DNA of 64,000 bases from Fibrobacterota bacterium (GCA_023436205.1 JAEZKC010000045.1:31319-95318); one strand, 5' to 3'. Positions 47,000-56,543 are shown, counted from the first letter of the stretch. Notes: generated from the sequence alone by a model not told the origin. Program-made: numbers and translations.

Positions 47000-47414
47000 A
47001 TATATGGTATACTATTGCTCCGCCCAGTTGTTTCTGCTTTTCCCAGATAACAGAAAGCGGAATATCCAGAGATTTCCTGATGCAGGTTTCCATTTCGGCA
47101 AAAATCCCGTTTACTGCCTGCAAATCGTTGAATGTTTCCCCGGCCAGATGAATCTCTCCCTCCAGCGCCTCAACGACCGAGAGGAGCGTAATTTTGTCGG
47201 GGTGATCCCCAAGTTCGTACCCTCCGCGGTTCCCCCTGACACTTTTCACGATGCCGAATTTGAGCAGGCGGTTGAGGATCTGTTCCAGATAGTTTTTAGG
47301 CACATGGCGACTTTCCACGATATCTTTTATCTGCACCAGCCGTTTATCATAGTTGGCAACCAGTTCGAAAACTGCCAGCAGCCCGTAATGGGATTTTGCA
47401 CTGACTGAAAACAT
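46998..47414 (-). CDS. Rrf2 family transcriptional regulator
   Basis: About 138 residues with a winged helix-turn-helix (YGLLAVFELVANYDKR, IVESRHVPKNYLEQILNRL, RGNRGGYELG). These are hallmarks of the Rrf2/IscR/CymR group. Only one cysteine is present (METCIRKS), so it probably does not bind an iron-sulfur cluster like IscR. CymR-like control of cysteine metabolism is the better guess given the adjacent cysteine synthase on the same strand. ATG 47414 is preferred over GTG 47429 because GGAGGGAG lies seven bases upstream of it. Confidence 0.75.
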   Translation of the reverse strand: MFSVSAKSHYGLLAVFELVANYDKRLVQIKDIVESRHVPKNYLEQILNRLLKFGIVKSVRGNRGGYELGDHPDKITLLSVVEALEGEIHLAGETFNDLQAVNGIFAEMETCIRKSLDIPLSVIWEKQKQLGGAIVYHI

Positions 47415-47625
47415 TTTTTCTCCCTCCACTTATCAAAATAACCAACTTGAGCAAGATAGTCAATTATAATTCGGTATACGGACTGGGGCAGGAATTAGTG
47501 TACTAAGGCCTGTTTTTAGCTATTATAAACTATTTTTCCAGAATGAAAGGCATTTCCATTTGAAATGGGGTCGTTCAGAAATCATTTTATGCACTACACT
47601 TCTCTGCAACACTCAGGAGAAAAAA

Positions 47626-47871
47626 ATGGCTAAAATTTGGGAATTCCTCAGAGATAACGGGTTTTTATTGATGCTCATAGGGTTTTTGACGGCAATTGTT
47701 TCTGTAATTGCCCTCTTTGTGGTTCAGGATAATGCGCGTTATGCAGGGACAATCTACCCTCAGCTTGCCTTCGTTGGAGCAATTACCGGTTTCGTTATCT
47801 ATATCGCAGGACGTATTTTGGTTCAGATTCAGCGCAGGAAGCGACCCCCAACCGGTAATGATAAGCTCTGA
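47626..47871 (+). CDS. Small two-helix membrane protein of unknown function
   Basis: An 81-residue protein with two predicted transmembrane helices (GFLLMLIGFLTAIVSVIALF and LAFVGAITGFVIYIAGRIL) and a basic C-terminal tail (QIQRRKRPP). ATG 47626 has AGGAG nine bases upstream and is preferred to an upstream start at 47560. It is followed by the PTS EIIA-like gene after 19 bases, so the two are probably one transcript. No family assignment. Confidence 0.6.
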   Translation: MAKIWEFLRDNGFLLMLIGFLTAIVSVIALFVVQDNARYAGTIYPQLAFVGAITGFVIYIAGRILVQIQRRKRPPTGNDKL

Positions 47872-47890
47872 GCCGAAAAAAGGAATCAGT

Positions 47891-48358
47891 GTGAAAATTC
47901 AGGATCTCATACAGAAAAACAGTATTATAATAGATTTAAAAAATACAGACAAATCTCAGGTGCTCGATCAGATGGCCCGCTTCATGTGTTCCATCTACAA
48001 TGTGGCAGATCCCGATGCGGTTAGCGCCAAAATACTTGAACGGGAAATGGACATGTCCACCGGTATCGGATTCGGTATCGCTATTCCGCATGCCCGTTTA
48101 AGCGGCATCGACAGGCTCTACATGGTTGCCGCCAGATCGGTGGAGGGGATCGAGTTCAATGCCCTTGATGAACAGCCTGTGCACCTTATTTTCATGATGA
48201 TCTCACCTGCAAGCACTTCCACCGAACACACTCAAATACTTTCAGCGCTGTCCAGAGTCATGTCTTACGAGGAGGTCCGAAGAAAGCTTCTTCAGGCCGA
48301 TACGGCCGAGGCGTTCAGGGATATTCTGGCCAAGGGCGAAGATAAGTACGTGGAGTGA
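47891..48358 (+). CDS. PTS EIIA domain protein, PtsN/fructose type
   Basis: A 155-residue protein that resembles EIIA of the fructose/nitrogen PTS. It starts IQDLIQKNSIIIDLKN, carries the phosphorylatable His in GIAIPHARLSG (about residue 66) and the family strand QPVHLIFMMISP, and ends with helices around LSRVMSYEEVRRKLL. Such proteins receive phosphate from HPr and mostly act in regulation when no EIIB/C is nearby, as here. GTG 47891 with AGGAATC upstream is the chosen start; a longer reading from 47708 would overlap the upstream gene. A strong bidirectional terminator follows. Confidence 0.75.
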   Translation: MKIQDLIQKNSIIIDLKNTDKSQVLDQMARFMCSIYNVADPDAVSAKILEREMDMSTGIGFGIAIPHARLSGIDRLYMVAARSVEGIEFNALDEQPVHLIFMMISPASTSTEHTQILSALSRVMSYEEVRRKLLQADTAEAFRDILAKGEDKYVE

Positions 48359-48373
48359 GGCGGTCCAATTAAA

Positions 48374-48404
48374 AACAGGAACTAGCTTTCAGCCAGTTCC
48401 TGTT
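48374..48404. terminator. Bidirectional hairpin terminator
   Basis: A perfect 10-bp stem AACAGGAACT / AGTTCCTGTT with an 11-base loop lies between the convergent EIIA and TPR/transglutaminase genes. A-rich sequence lies on the left (AATTAAA) and TTGAAAATATT on the right, so it can serve both strands. Confidence 0.7.
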
Positions 48405-48425
48405 GAAAATATTCCCCGGTTGATC

Positions 48426-51400
48426 CTACTCTTTCATGAACACAAGCTGCACGTTGTCTGCATCCGCCAGGCGGCTCATGAGTGATCTGAAATCAGCGCT
48501 CTGATCGGCCTTGATAGGATTGCGGAAATCGAAAACTGCCTTACGAACGTAGATAAGTTTATTATCCTGCAGCGTGAAATTGAGAGAGTACTCACCCCAA
48601 GTATCGGACATCTGCACATTTTGAGGCATATTGACCAGGCGCCATCCTTGCGGTATTGCAAGTTCCCCTTCCAGAGCAAACGTTCCGATGCCGAACCATG
48701 ACTGCAGCATGTCGATATCCTGAGTGCGGTTCTGGTCACTGGGAAAGTAGTCAGGCTTAATGCGATCATTGATATCCAGATCAAAAAGGATGGTGGTGCC
48801 ACTTACCTGTGCGGCATTCTTGGCGGTAAAGTGATAGTCACTGAAAACGGTATCAGTAAGACTGTCCAAACCTTCGATGATAAAAGAATCCACCACAGCC
48901 TGGGAGTAGGTTGAGGCGAGCACCTTCTGCAGATCTTTCTTTCTCTCATCCAGGGGCATTGAAATATAGCTGGAACGGTAACTTTCAGCATGAATTCCAG
49001 TGCGGGTACTTTCGATTTTCCTGATCAAAGTGCCGCTACTGTCAAGAACCGATTGCACCACCCTTTTTACAAATCTGCCGTTGGCGGAATCCACTGGAAG
49101 GTGAATAAGTGAGTCGGTACCCCTTTTCACTATGAGAGCCAAAGCCCCCTGATCCATGCGGGGAAGGCTCCCCAGAGACAGAAAACGATCGGTAAGGTCG
49201 GTGAATTCCCGTTTTCCATCAAGGACATAGGACAGTATGCAGTGATTGAAATCCGGCCCTACATATGAAGGGTAGATGCTGTTCTGGTCTCGTGTGCTTA
49301 CGAGCACCAGGTCGCTTGGAATGCCTGCTATGTCAAGCATGCTCTTTCCCAGGGAGGCCATATCCTTGCAGTCACCGATACGGGAGGCAAGAACCTCGTT
49401 TGCCTGCTGGGGAATCCAGCCGGACTGTCTGAAGGGAATAAAGCTGTAGCGAACGGTTTTGGTGATGTAATTATGAACTCTGCGAACCTTCTCCCGGTCA
49501 TCTGTAACGCCCTGGGTAAGTGAGTCTACAAGTTCCTTCAGTTCATAGGTCTGCTCCACCTTGTTCTCTGTAAGGTTAAGATACCAGTCTACGATTGAAG
49601 ACCATGAGGGGAAAGAAGAATAGAACACTTTGTCATCGTTTGCGTTTTCCACAAAAGAGAAAGGCTCGCGAGGTGAATTTTTGTAAGCGCCTCTGGAAAA
49701 GCTGGTGATAAGGAAATCCTGCACCGTGTCTTTGGAAACTGTGATATTTGCGCCGTGCACAGTGTAGGGAATGGAATCATTGCCCGGAGTCACCAGTCGC
49801 AATTTCGTTTCGTAAACGGGGTAACGTAAGCTGAATTCATGCTCTCCCCATAGATTTCGTGCCATATCAAACTGATAATAGTTATCCAGTGTCCATTCCA
49901 GAACGATATTATCTCCGGGCAGCAGTGTTTTGAAAACGACCAGATTCTGAGATACATCGGCGGGTGTTTCTTTTCCGGTTGCACTTCTGGAGTACGCTTT
50001 GGCAACACTCAGGGCCTGGTAATAACTGTTAAAGCTTATTCTGTATTCCTTCCAGTTGTCAATGGCGCTCTGGGTCGGAAGATGAACCATGAGAAAGTAG
50101 CGTTCACGGGAACATTTGCTTGGATAGAGAAAGACATCCTTTGTATAGGATAGAATTGCTCCATTGTCACCCGAGAGATCCTTCCACTCTTTTGTACTCT
50201 TGATCAATTCGCCCGGTTCAGGTACTTCCACCATGTTTTGTGGCTCCTGTTTTCCCTCCAGAGCAAGAAGCTGGCTCCAGGCATCGAAACTGTTGTATGC
50301 AAAGCGAATCGACTTTCTGAAGGCTTCCTTGGCTTCCTCTGTTTTACCTTGAGCACTTTTTATTGATCCCTGAAGGGCTACCATGCCGGGTGAAGAGGGC
50401 ATAAGCTTTAGACCCTTGTCGATATATTGCTGAGCGGCGGAGAATTCCCTGTTCTGAAGAGACAGTTTTGCCAGGTAATAGTAAATTCCGGGTTCATTGG
50501 GAGAATACTTCAGGCACTGCATGAGAGTGCTGACAGCTTTGGATTTCTGCCCCATTCGCAGGTACACATCACTGAGTGTTGAGAACATTCCAGTGGCGGT
50601 GCGTTCATAATCAATATAGCGATTCAGAATTGCTTCTGCTCTGCGGGTATTCCCCTGGCTGGCGTACAGGTTGGCCAGGATGTTTACCACTACTTCATTC
50701 CCCAGGTATTCACGTTCAAAGAGATCAAGGATCTTAATGGCTTCAGACTTGTTTTCCGTTTCAGCATAATAACTGAACATGTAGAGTTGTGCCTGAAGAG
50801 TATTGCGGAACTGTTCGGGAGACTTTAGAATAAACTGTTTAACATCTGAAAGGCCGGCTGAGTTACCGATCACCTCCAGTTCATTTGTCCATGCCTTGTA
50901 GTTGTAGTTGCAGTTACGGTAAGCAGACTTTATTGCGGTTTGTGCATCGGTAATTTTTCTGCCTCTCATCAGGGCCTCACTGTACATCTCCTGCCAAACA
51001 GAGCTTTGCGGATATTTTTGAATAAAACGGCTTGCGAGCTTCTGCCCTTTGTCGGTCATCTCTGCAATGTTGTAAAATCTCACGAGTAAAAAAGCGGCTT
51101 CCAGGTCATTATCATTTTTGTTTAATCGATCGGTAAGATAATTTTCAATCCGGCTAACAAAAGGTGAATTGGTCAGGTTGCCGAAAGTGGTGGATCCAGG
51201 GGTATAATCAGCTTTTTCCCCATTATATGATATTGAAGGAAGGCCTCTTCCATCATCACCAAAAAAGCGTACCAGGAAGTTGGAGTTTCTTTTTTCATGG
51301 CAGAGCTTGATGAGGAGTTTGTTGTCGCCCTTGTGAAGCGAAACTTTTTGCATGTACATGTCAATTCCGGTATTTCTGAATACGGAGTCGGCCAGAACCA

Positions 51401-52190
51401 GATCGTCATTGAGAAAAACTTTGAAAGCACCGGATGCTCCGAAGCCGATATTAACGCTTTGCTCGGTTTCGCTTCGAATATTGGAATAGTAATAGATGAC
51501 TGCATTTTTACTTGTATAGTTATTTTCGGTAAAAGTCCATCCGGTGACTGCCTCATTTACATAAGGAAACCATGACGCTTCCGAACCATCTTTGCCTCTG
51601 TACCTTGCGGAAAAATCAAGCTCCTGTTCAGGAGGAAACACCTTTCTATAACCGGAACCGGAGATGTTTTCGAAGGGACCGATCATCCTGAAGGTGTGGA
51701 CTGTTCCTAAGGGTTTGAGGAGTTTTGTAGCCTTGGAAAGCTTTCCATCGTTTACATACCGGTTTGCCAGATCTTCTATATGGCATGCATTGTACATTGA
51801 TTTCTGCTTACTGAGTTCAGTATAGACCTTGTACCCCTCTGAGACAAAATGCCCACTATGAGTTCTAGAGAAGGGTATCAGGCTCTGTGATGCCGCAGTG
51901 AGGCTGATTTCATCTTTATCCTTCATATAAGCTCTTAATAGGTAGACCATGCAGGAATCTTCAAGCCCCATGAAATCACAGCTGAAGGCCAGCCCCCGGT
52001 AAGCTTCACCGGCAGTTTTAGAATCTGGTGAACTGATGTTGCTGCCGAAAATATTTCTGGCTTTAACTGGATCGTTATTAACAAATGCACTCCAGCCATC
52101 GGCATTGGTTTGGGCATTCAGTTGAAAAGTGAACATCAACAGGGAAATAGAGATAACTGCCCGGCGGATGATAATAGTTTTTTGATTCAT
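48426..52190 (-). CDS. Exported TPR protein with DUF3857 and transglutaminase-like domains
   Basis: About 1254 residues. ATG 52190 is chosen for its signal peptide (AVISISLLMFTFQLNAQ) and an upstream GGAAGAG; an earlier ATG at 52289 would place it inside the protein. Residues ~30-680 are helical TPR-like repeats (for example ILANLYASQGNTRRAEAIL, YYLAKLSLQNREFSAAQQY). A DUF3857-like beta region follows. Then comes a transglutaminase-like core: Cys941 in GDCKDM, His983 in FNHC and an acidic partner near FTDLTD. This order is common in Bacteroidetes and other FCB genomes. It is probably periplasmic or surface-attached; the substrate is unknown. The gene ends at a shared terminator with the EIIA gene. 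Confidence 0.75.
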   Translation of the reverse strand: MNQKTIIIRRAVISISLLMFTFQLNAQTNADGWSAFVNNDPVKARNIFGSNISSPDSKTAGEAYRGLAFSCDFMGLEDSCMVYLLRAYMKDKDEISLTAASQSLIPFSRTHSGHFVSEGYKVYTELSKQKSMYNACHIEDLANRYVNDGKLSKATKLLKPLGTVHTFRMIGPFENISGSGYRKVFPPEQELDFSARYRGKDGSEASWFPYVNEAVTGWTFTENNYTSKNAVIYYYSNIRSETEQSVNIGFGASGAFKVFLNDDLVLADSVFRNTGIDMYMQKVSLHKGDNKLLIKLCHEKRNSNFLVRFFGDDGRGLPSISYNGEKADYTPGSTTFGNLTNSPFVSRIENYLTDRLNKNDNDLEAAFLLVRFYNIAEMTDKGQKLASRFIQKYPQSSVWQEMYSEALMRGRKITDAQTAIKSAYRNCNYNYKAWTNELEVIGNSAGLSDVKQFILKSPEQFRNTLQAQLYMFSYYAETENKSEAIKILDLFEREYLGNEVVVNILANLYASQGNTRRAEAILNRYIDYERTATGMFSTLSDVYLRMGQKSKAVSTLMQCLKYSPNEPGIYYYLAKLSLQNREFSAAQQYIDKGLKLMPSSPGMVALQGSIKSAQGKTEEAKEAFRKSIRFAYNSFDAWSQLLALEGKQEPQNMVEVPEPGELIKSTKEWKDLSGDNGAILSYTKDVFLYPSKCSRERYFLMVHLPTQSAIDNWKEYRISFNSYYQALSVAKAYSRSATGKETPADVSQNLVVFKTLLPGDNIVLEWTLDNYYQFDMARNLWGEHEFSLRYPVYETKLRLVTPGNDSIPYTVHGANITVSKDTVQDFLITSFSRGAYKNSPREPFSFVENANDDKVFYSSFPSWSSIVDWYLNLTENKVEQTYELKELVDSLTQGVTDDREKVRRVHNYITKTVRYSFIPFRQSGWIPQQANEVLASRIGDCKDMASLGKSMLDIAGIPSDLVLVSTRDQNSIYPSYVGPDFNHCILSYVLDGKREFTDLTDRFLSLGSLPRMDQGALALIVKRGTDSLIHLPVDSANGRFVKRVVQSVLDSSGTLIRKIESTRTGIHAESYRSSYISMPLDERKKDLQKVLASTYSQAVVDSFIIEGLDSLTDTVFSDYHFTAKNAAQVSGTTILFDLDINDRIKPDYFPSDQNRTQDIDMLQSWFGIGTFALEGELAIPQGWRLVNMPQNVQMSDTWGEYSLNFTLQDNKLIYVRKAVFDFRNPIKADQSADFRSLMSRLADADNVQLVFMKE

Positions 52191-52383
52191 GCAGCTCTTC
52201 CTTATGGAAATCTGACTATGGTTAAAATTTATGGTCTCTGAAATAGGGCGAAAAAGCGTTATTAAGGCATCAATACACGGTTTTTCCACCGCGTTGTAAA
52301 TACATTGTAATAAGGAAGATAATTGGAGAGTAGCTTTTACCGCAAGCAGTCTTTACCAGAAGATATTTTTACAAGAGGGAAGA

Positions 52384-52866
52384 TTATGGTTGGCTATGAA
52401 TTGTAAGCAGTTTGAAAGCCCATTCCAAGGCAGAATCAACAGTCTGTGTGCGAATGGCTTCCCTGGTGCCATCAAAATTGAACTTTTGGTGATATGTTTT
52501 CCCGTTGAGGAAAAATCCGACATATACCAGGCCTACCGGCTTATCCGGAGTGGCACCGCCGGGGCCGGCGATTCCGGATACACTAACTGCACATTCGCAA
52601 TTTAGGAGTTTGGCCACCCCTTTGGCCATTGATTCAACAACAGGACCACTGACTGCTCCAAAGCTCTCGAGTTCATTTGCGGGGACCTTCAGGATCTCTT
52701 GTTTCACCCCGTTATCATAGGCAATCACCCCGCCCCTGAAATAAGCTGATGATCCGGCCAGGGAGGTGATTGCTCCTCCGATGAGCCCTCCGGTGCAGGA
52801 TTCCGCTACCGCGATCTTGAGGTTTCTCTGCAGAAGCAGTTCAGCGAGACGCTCTTCTGGCCGCAT
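52384..52866 (-). CDS. pncC: Nicotinamide-nucleotide amidase, CinA C-terminal type
   Basis: A 160-residue protein containing the CinA/PncC domain: IAVAESCTGGLIGGAITS with the catalytic Ser, GGVIAYDNGVKQEIL, SGPVVESMAKGV and VSVSGIAGPGGATPDKPVGLVY. The domain deamidates nicotinamide mononucleotide in pyridine-nucleotide salvage. It lacks the N-terminal half of full-length CinA, so it is a stand-alone PncC type. ATG 52866 with GGGAGATC upstream is preferred over a longer TTG start. It is the last gene of the recR/pgpA operon. Confidence 0.85.
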   Translation of the reverse strand: MRPEERLAELLLQRNLKIAVAESCTGGLIGGAITSLAGSSAYFRGGVIAYDNGVKQEILKVPANELESFGAVSGPVVESMAKGVAKLLNCECAVSVSGIAGPGGATPDKPVGLVYVGFFLNGKTYHQKFNFDGTREAIRTQTVDSALEWAFKLLTIHSQP

Positions 52867-52867
52867 C

Positions 52868-53191
52868 TCAGATCTCCCGCTGCTGTTTTGCAAACCAGGC
52901 AAGCCCCAGATAGATTCCGGGTACCCAGATTAAAAGGGCAACGTTGTTTTGAATGGTGAACCAGTGCTTGAGCCCCTGAAACATGACTTTTGATAAGAAG
53001 CCGATACCCACAGTGCAGAGCAGTATATAGCAGCAGTAACGTATAAACCAGTTGAGCTTGGAGGTGAGCCTTTTTATTAGTGAAGTTAAATGGGGACCTG
53101 CCAGCATGAGCGCTACCGCAGTGATGCCAAAGCAGATCTCGTTGATGTTTTCCCGAAGGAAATGAGCAAAATGGTTAAGATAGGCATTCAT
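52868..53191 (-). CDS. Small membrane protein, DUF3392-like
   Basis: A 107-residue protein with three or four hydrophobic segments (ICFGITAVALMLAG, FIRYCCYILLCTVGIGFLS, VALLIWVPGIYLGLAWF). The start NAYLNHFAHFLRENINEI and the SLIKRLTSKLNWFIRY turn look like DUF3392 proteins, judged from memory. Its function is unknown. Its ATG overlaps the pgpA stop, so it is translated with pgpA. Confidence 0.5.
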   Translation of the reverse strand: MNAYLNHFAHFLRENINEICFGITAVALMLAGPHLTSLIKRLTSKLNWFIRYCCYILLCTVGIGFLSKVMFQGLKHWFTIQNNVALLIWVPGIYLGLAWFAKQQREI

Positions 53192-53697
53192 TACAGATAA
53201 CCTTTGACCCAGTGATATGCGCCCAGTGTTAAAAGTAAAGTAATGTTGGCAAGAACTCCAGCTGCCACATCATCCATGGTGACCCCAACTCCCCCTTCAG
53301 CTTCCTCGAGGTGAGATACCGGGAACGGTTTCACAATATCGAAAAACCTGAAAAGTACAAATCCCAATAGCAGTGTGCGAATCGTTATTGGCACCAGAAA
53401 GAAAGTGATAAGCTGACCCACGAATTCATCGAAAATCACCTGCGGGGGATCATCTTTGCCGAAAACCTCTTTGGCTCTGTGGGTGAGAAACATGCTCACA
53501 GCGATTAGCCCCAGAGTAACGCCCCAGAAATGAAGGGCATTTTCGGTTCCCAGCATGAAGCCCAGTTTGCTTCGGGCAAACCACAGGGTAACAATGGTAA
53601 TTGCCGATCCCACGGTTCCGGGTCCGAAAGGAAAATAGCCCAGAAACAGGCAGGTCGCTCCCGCTTTGCGGGTCCAGTGCAGAAGAAAACGTGTCAT
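53191..53697 (-). CDS. pgpA: Phosphatidylglycerophosphatase A
   Basis: A 168-residue integral membrane protein with the PgpA signature: GYFPFGPGTVGS at the N-terminus, DPPQVIFDEFVGQ with the metal-binding acids, RFFDIVKPFPVSHLE and GVGVTMDDVAAGVLAN. PgpA removes the phosphate from phosphatidylglycerophosphate to make phosphatidylglycerol. The length is normal for the family. The ATG overlaps the recR stop by four bases, an ATGA coupling. Confidence 0.9.
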   Translation of the reverse strand: MTRFLLHWTRKAGATCLFLGYFPFGPGTVGSAITIVTLWFARSKLGFMLGTENALHFWGVTLGLIAVSMFLTHRAKEVFGKDDPPQVIFDEFVGQLITFFLVPITIRTLLLGFVLFRFFDIVKPFPVSHLEEAEGGVGVTMDDVAAGVLANITLLLTLGAYHWVKGYL

Positions 53698-54302
53698 CTC
53701 TCTTCTCCGTAATTGATGTCAGTTCGTTCGTTGAGAGCCTGAGTGAGCGTAAGCTGATCGACATATTCAAGCTCCATTCCAGCCGGCAGACCTCTGGCAA
53801 ACCGGGTCACCCGTACTCCACTCGTGCTGAACAGCCGCGCCAGGTACAGTGACGTAGTTTCCCCGTCGGAACTTCCCCCCAGACCGAGAATAAGCTCCCT
53901 GATGGATCCAGCTCTAATCCTCCCCTGAAGCTCTGCGATTTTCAGCTTGTCGGCTGTGATTCCGTTGAGTGGCGAAAGCACTCCGCCCAGAACATGATAC
54001 AGCCCGCGAAATCGGCCGGACTTTTCGATGGTGAAGACGTCGGAAGGTTTCTCCACCACACAGATAACAGATCTGTCTCGTGACGAGGACGCGCACACAG
54101 AGCAGAGTTCGGTTTCGCTGTAGTTGTAACACACCGAGCACCGAACTACTTTCTGACGTACGGCCAGGATTGTGTCTGCCAAATTCCTGGCTTCTTCCTC
54201 AGGACGTTCCATAAGATAAAGCGCCAGCCTCCAGGCGCTCTTGCGCCCAATGGTAGGCAAACGGCTGAGAGCCTCCACCAACTGCTCAAGACTATCAAGC
54301 AT
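53694..54302 (-). CDS. recR: Recombination protein RecR
   Basis: A 202-residue protein with the full RecR plan: an N-terminal helix-hairpin-helix (LSRLPTIGRKSAWRLALYL), a four-cysteine zinc finger (CSVCYNYSETELCSVC), and a Toprim domain (ICVVEKPSDVFTIEKSG, YHVLGGVLSPLNG), followed by LGGSSDGETTSLYL. RecR acts with RecF and RecO to load RecA at gaps, and recO is present in this window at 59513. It follows ebfC by two bases, the usual dnaX-ebfC-recR order. Confidence 0.95.
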   Translation of the reverse strand: MLDSLEQLVEALSRLPTIGRKSAWRLALYLMERPEEEARNLADTILAVRQKVVRCSVCYNYSETELCSVCASSSRDRSVICVVEKPSDVFTIEKSGRFRGLYHVLGGVLSPLNGITADKLKIAELQGRIRAGSIRELILGLGGSSDGETTSLYLARLFSTSGVRVTRFARGLPAGMELEYVDQLTLTQALNERTDINYGEER

Positions 54303-54304
54303 TA

Positions 54305-54613
54305 TCAGAATCCCGGCAGACCCATTCCGCCCTGAATCGAACCGAATACCGAATCATTGGCTTCCTTGACCTTCTCGATAGCGCTCTGATGTGCGGCCAT
54401 AATAAGATCCTCCAGCATCTCCACATCTTCGGCATCCACCACCTCGGGGTTGATCTTGATGGATACAAGTTCGTTTTTCCCGTTGACAAGCACCTTCACC
54501 ATGCCGCCGCCGGCAACTCCTTCGAACTCTTTTCTCTGCAGTTCTTCCTGCGCCTTCATCACCTGAGACTGCATCTTCTGTGCCTGCTTGAGCAGCTTGT
54601 TCATGTTTTTCAT
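54305..54613 (-). CDS. ebfC: YbaB/EbfC family nucleoid-associated protein
   Basis: A 102-residue protein with the EbfC outline: a coiled-coil start (KNMNKLLKQAQKMQSQVMKA), a core strand pair (GGGMVKVLVNGKNELVSI) and KINPEVVDAEDVEMLEDLI. These proteins bind DNA as dimers and are encoded between dnaX and recR in most bacteria, as here. It starts 10 bases after the dnaX tau stop. Confidence 0.9.
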   Translation of the reverse strand: MKNMNKLLKQAQKMQSQVMKAQEELQRKEFEGVAGGGMVKVLVNGKNELVSIKINPEVVDAEDVEMLEDLIMAAHQSAIEKVKEANDSVFGSIQGGMGLPGF

Positions 54614-54623
54614 TTTCTTCTCC

Positions 54624-56371
54624 TCAGCCTAGTATTTCACCATCGAATATGTCCATAAGTGCCTGAATTATAGGCTCTTTCTCAATTTCGTCATTAATGT
54701 TTGTCGCATTCGATTTCTGCTTAATATAATTCTGGTCTACCCTCTCCTCCGAAGCCCTTTCCTCAATGGTGATTCTGAGCTCCACCGAAGCCTGGCAGAA
54801 GCGGTGCAACATTCTGGTTATTTCGTCACGGTTACCCTTTTTGGTAACTTCCATAAACGGAAATGCGCTGTTTGCGGGAAATTTGATATCCACTGCACTT
54901 TCCGAACAGGATACCAGCTGGCCGAAAGCCAGAAATGCGCCTAAATTGGGCCGGTCATGTGAAACGGCATCAACAAATGCCGGCCAGTGCTTCTCAAGTT
55001 CAGATGCCGGCACCACACTGGGGGTATCCTGAAAAGAGGGGTCTTCATCATAGATTTCCAGCGGAGGTGGCTCGGAGCTTTCATAGCTGCCAATCTGTTC
55101 CTCCACAACAGGGACAATCTGCACTGAAGATTCCTGCTCCGGGTTCTTCAGCTCGGGGGAAGTCTCGGTCAGTTCAGTTTTTTTTTTACGTCCACCTGGG
55201 AGGCGAGAAGGGAAGCGACACCGCTTGTATCAGCACCGCCATTTGAGGCTAGTTTGAGAAGCTGCTCAATGCTGACGGTACTGTCGAGATAGAGCAGCTT
55301 GAGAATCATAACTTCCACTAAAAACCTTGGGAAAGCGCTCCACTTGAGCTCAAATTCGGCTTTTTTGACTACTTCCACCATGCGCAGCAGATCAGTTTCG
55401 GCAAACTGCTTTGATTCCTCGACAAATGCATTTACCACTTCCCCTTCAAAATCGAGTCCGCGCGTTTCAAGGCTTCCGGGGATGCGGGCGAAAAGGAGGT
55501 TTCTGAGATGCTCTTGAAAGCCCATGAGGAACTCGTGAAGATCATAACCTTGAAAAAGAACATTTTGCACAGCTGCCAGAGCCGGAAGAGGATCTTTTTC
55601 CACTATGTTTTTCATGATTTCCCGATAGACATCGGTGCCAACAAGACCCAGAACCGACCTCACCTCTTTTTCGGTGAGGGACTCACGACAGAAAGAGCAG
55701 ACCTGGTCAAGAAGGCTGAGTGAATCGCGAACACTGCCCTCTGCCTTGCGGGCCACCAGCATTAGAGCGCTCTTCTCGAATGGAATGTTTTCCGCAGTGC
55801 AGATTTTGGCAAGATGCTCCATGAGCTGCTCGGCACCCACCCGTCTGAAGTCATAGCGCTGACAGCGGGAGTGGATGGTGGCGGGGATCTTGTGAGGCTC
55901 TGTTGTGGCGAAGATGAAAATGACGTTTTTCGGAGGCTCTTCCAAGGTTTTCAGAAGAGCATTAAATGCCGATTTTGACAGCATGTGCACTTCATCGATA
56001 ACAAAGATACGGTATTTGCCGCTCATGGAGGAATAGCCGATATTGTCCCGCAGCTCCCTAATGTCCTCCACGGAGTTGTTGGAGGCTCCGTCTATTTCAA
56101 GTACGTCGAAGCTGGAACCGCCGATGATGTTTTTGCAGGAGGTACACTCGCCGCAGGGGGTGGGCGTGGGGCCTTTTTCACAGTTGAGCGCTCGGGCCAG
56201 AATACGGGCGGTGGTGGTTTTTCCCACTCCGCGGGTCCCGGTGAATATATAAGCGTGAGCTACTCTGTCTTTCTCGATGGCTTTGCGCAGGGTGTTGGTG
56301 ACATGCTCCTGCCCCACTACATCTTCGAAACTCAGGGGACGCCATTTGCGTGCAAAAACGAGATATGCCAT
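54624..56371 (-). CDS. dnaX: DNA polymerase III subunits gamma and tau (frameshift gene)
   Basis: The first frame (56371 to 55169) gives a 400-residue protein starting AYLVFARKWRPLSFEDVVGQ. It has Walker A GTRGVGKTTTA, a zinc cluster (CEKGPTPTPCGECTSC), Walker B IDEVHMLSKSA and sensor FATTEPHKI, and ends DVKKKLN at a stop just past A10. The -1 frame after A10 (55178) stays open for 184 more residues to 54624, with a DnaX-type C-terminal domain (VDIKFPANSAFPF, helical end ALMDIFDGEILG). The full form is about 582 residues. The long form fits tau (DnaE/DnaB contacts) and the short one gamma. Programmed slippage is known for E. coli and Thermus dnaX. The SRP RNA gene lies just upstream. Confidence 0.9.
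55178..55187 (-). promoter_or_regulatory. dnaX: A10 slippery site in dnaX
   Basis: On the coding strand the sequence is GACGT followed by ten A and CTGAACTGA. Zero-frame reading gives KKKLN and stop; a -1 shift gives KKTEL and continues 184 residues. AGGTGG, a Shine-Dalgarno-like word, lies about five bases upstream of the run, as expected for a stimulator of -1 slippage. Transcript slippage on A10 would give the same product. Confidence 0.75.
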
Positions 56372-56394
56372 GCTTCACTTCGGGGATAAATTGA

Positions 56395-56503
56395 AGAGGG
56401 GCCAAGTTTACCTGCGGCACACCGAGAATCCGCTTACCGTTGCTCCCTTCCGGGCCTGGCGGGGTTCACAGCCTTTGGTTGCGCAGGGCCTGACCCCCTT
56501 TCA
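56395..56503 (-). ncRNA. ffs: Signal recognition particle RNA, small bacterial (4.5S) type
   Basis: The minus strand holds the conserved core GTGAACCCCGCCAGGCCCGG followed by AAGGGAGCAACGGTA, the Ffh-binding hairpin of bacterial SRP RNA with its GGAA-type loop. Outer arms can pair: AGGGGG at the 5' end with CCCCT at the 3' end, and CCTGCG with CGCAGG. The size of about 109 nt fits the small form. It lies 24 bases upstream of dnaX, a common position for ffs. The exact ends are estimated from pairing. Confidence 0.9.
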
Positions 56504-56543
56504 ATTTATTTATTGTTGATTGTTGATTGACGATTGTTGATTA
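56503..56543. repeat. AT-rich inverted repeat, left flank of the four-helix-bundle gene
   Basis: TTGATTGTTGATTGACGATT and neighbouring words are near-complements of the right flank at 56989-57023. Together they bracket the four-helix-bundle gene. Confidence 0.55.
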
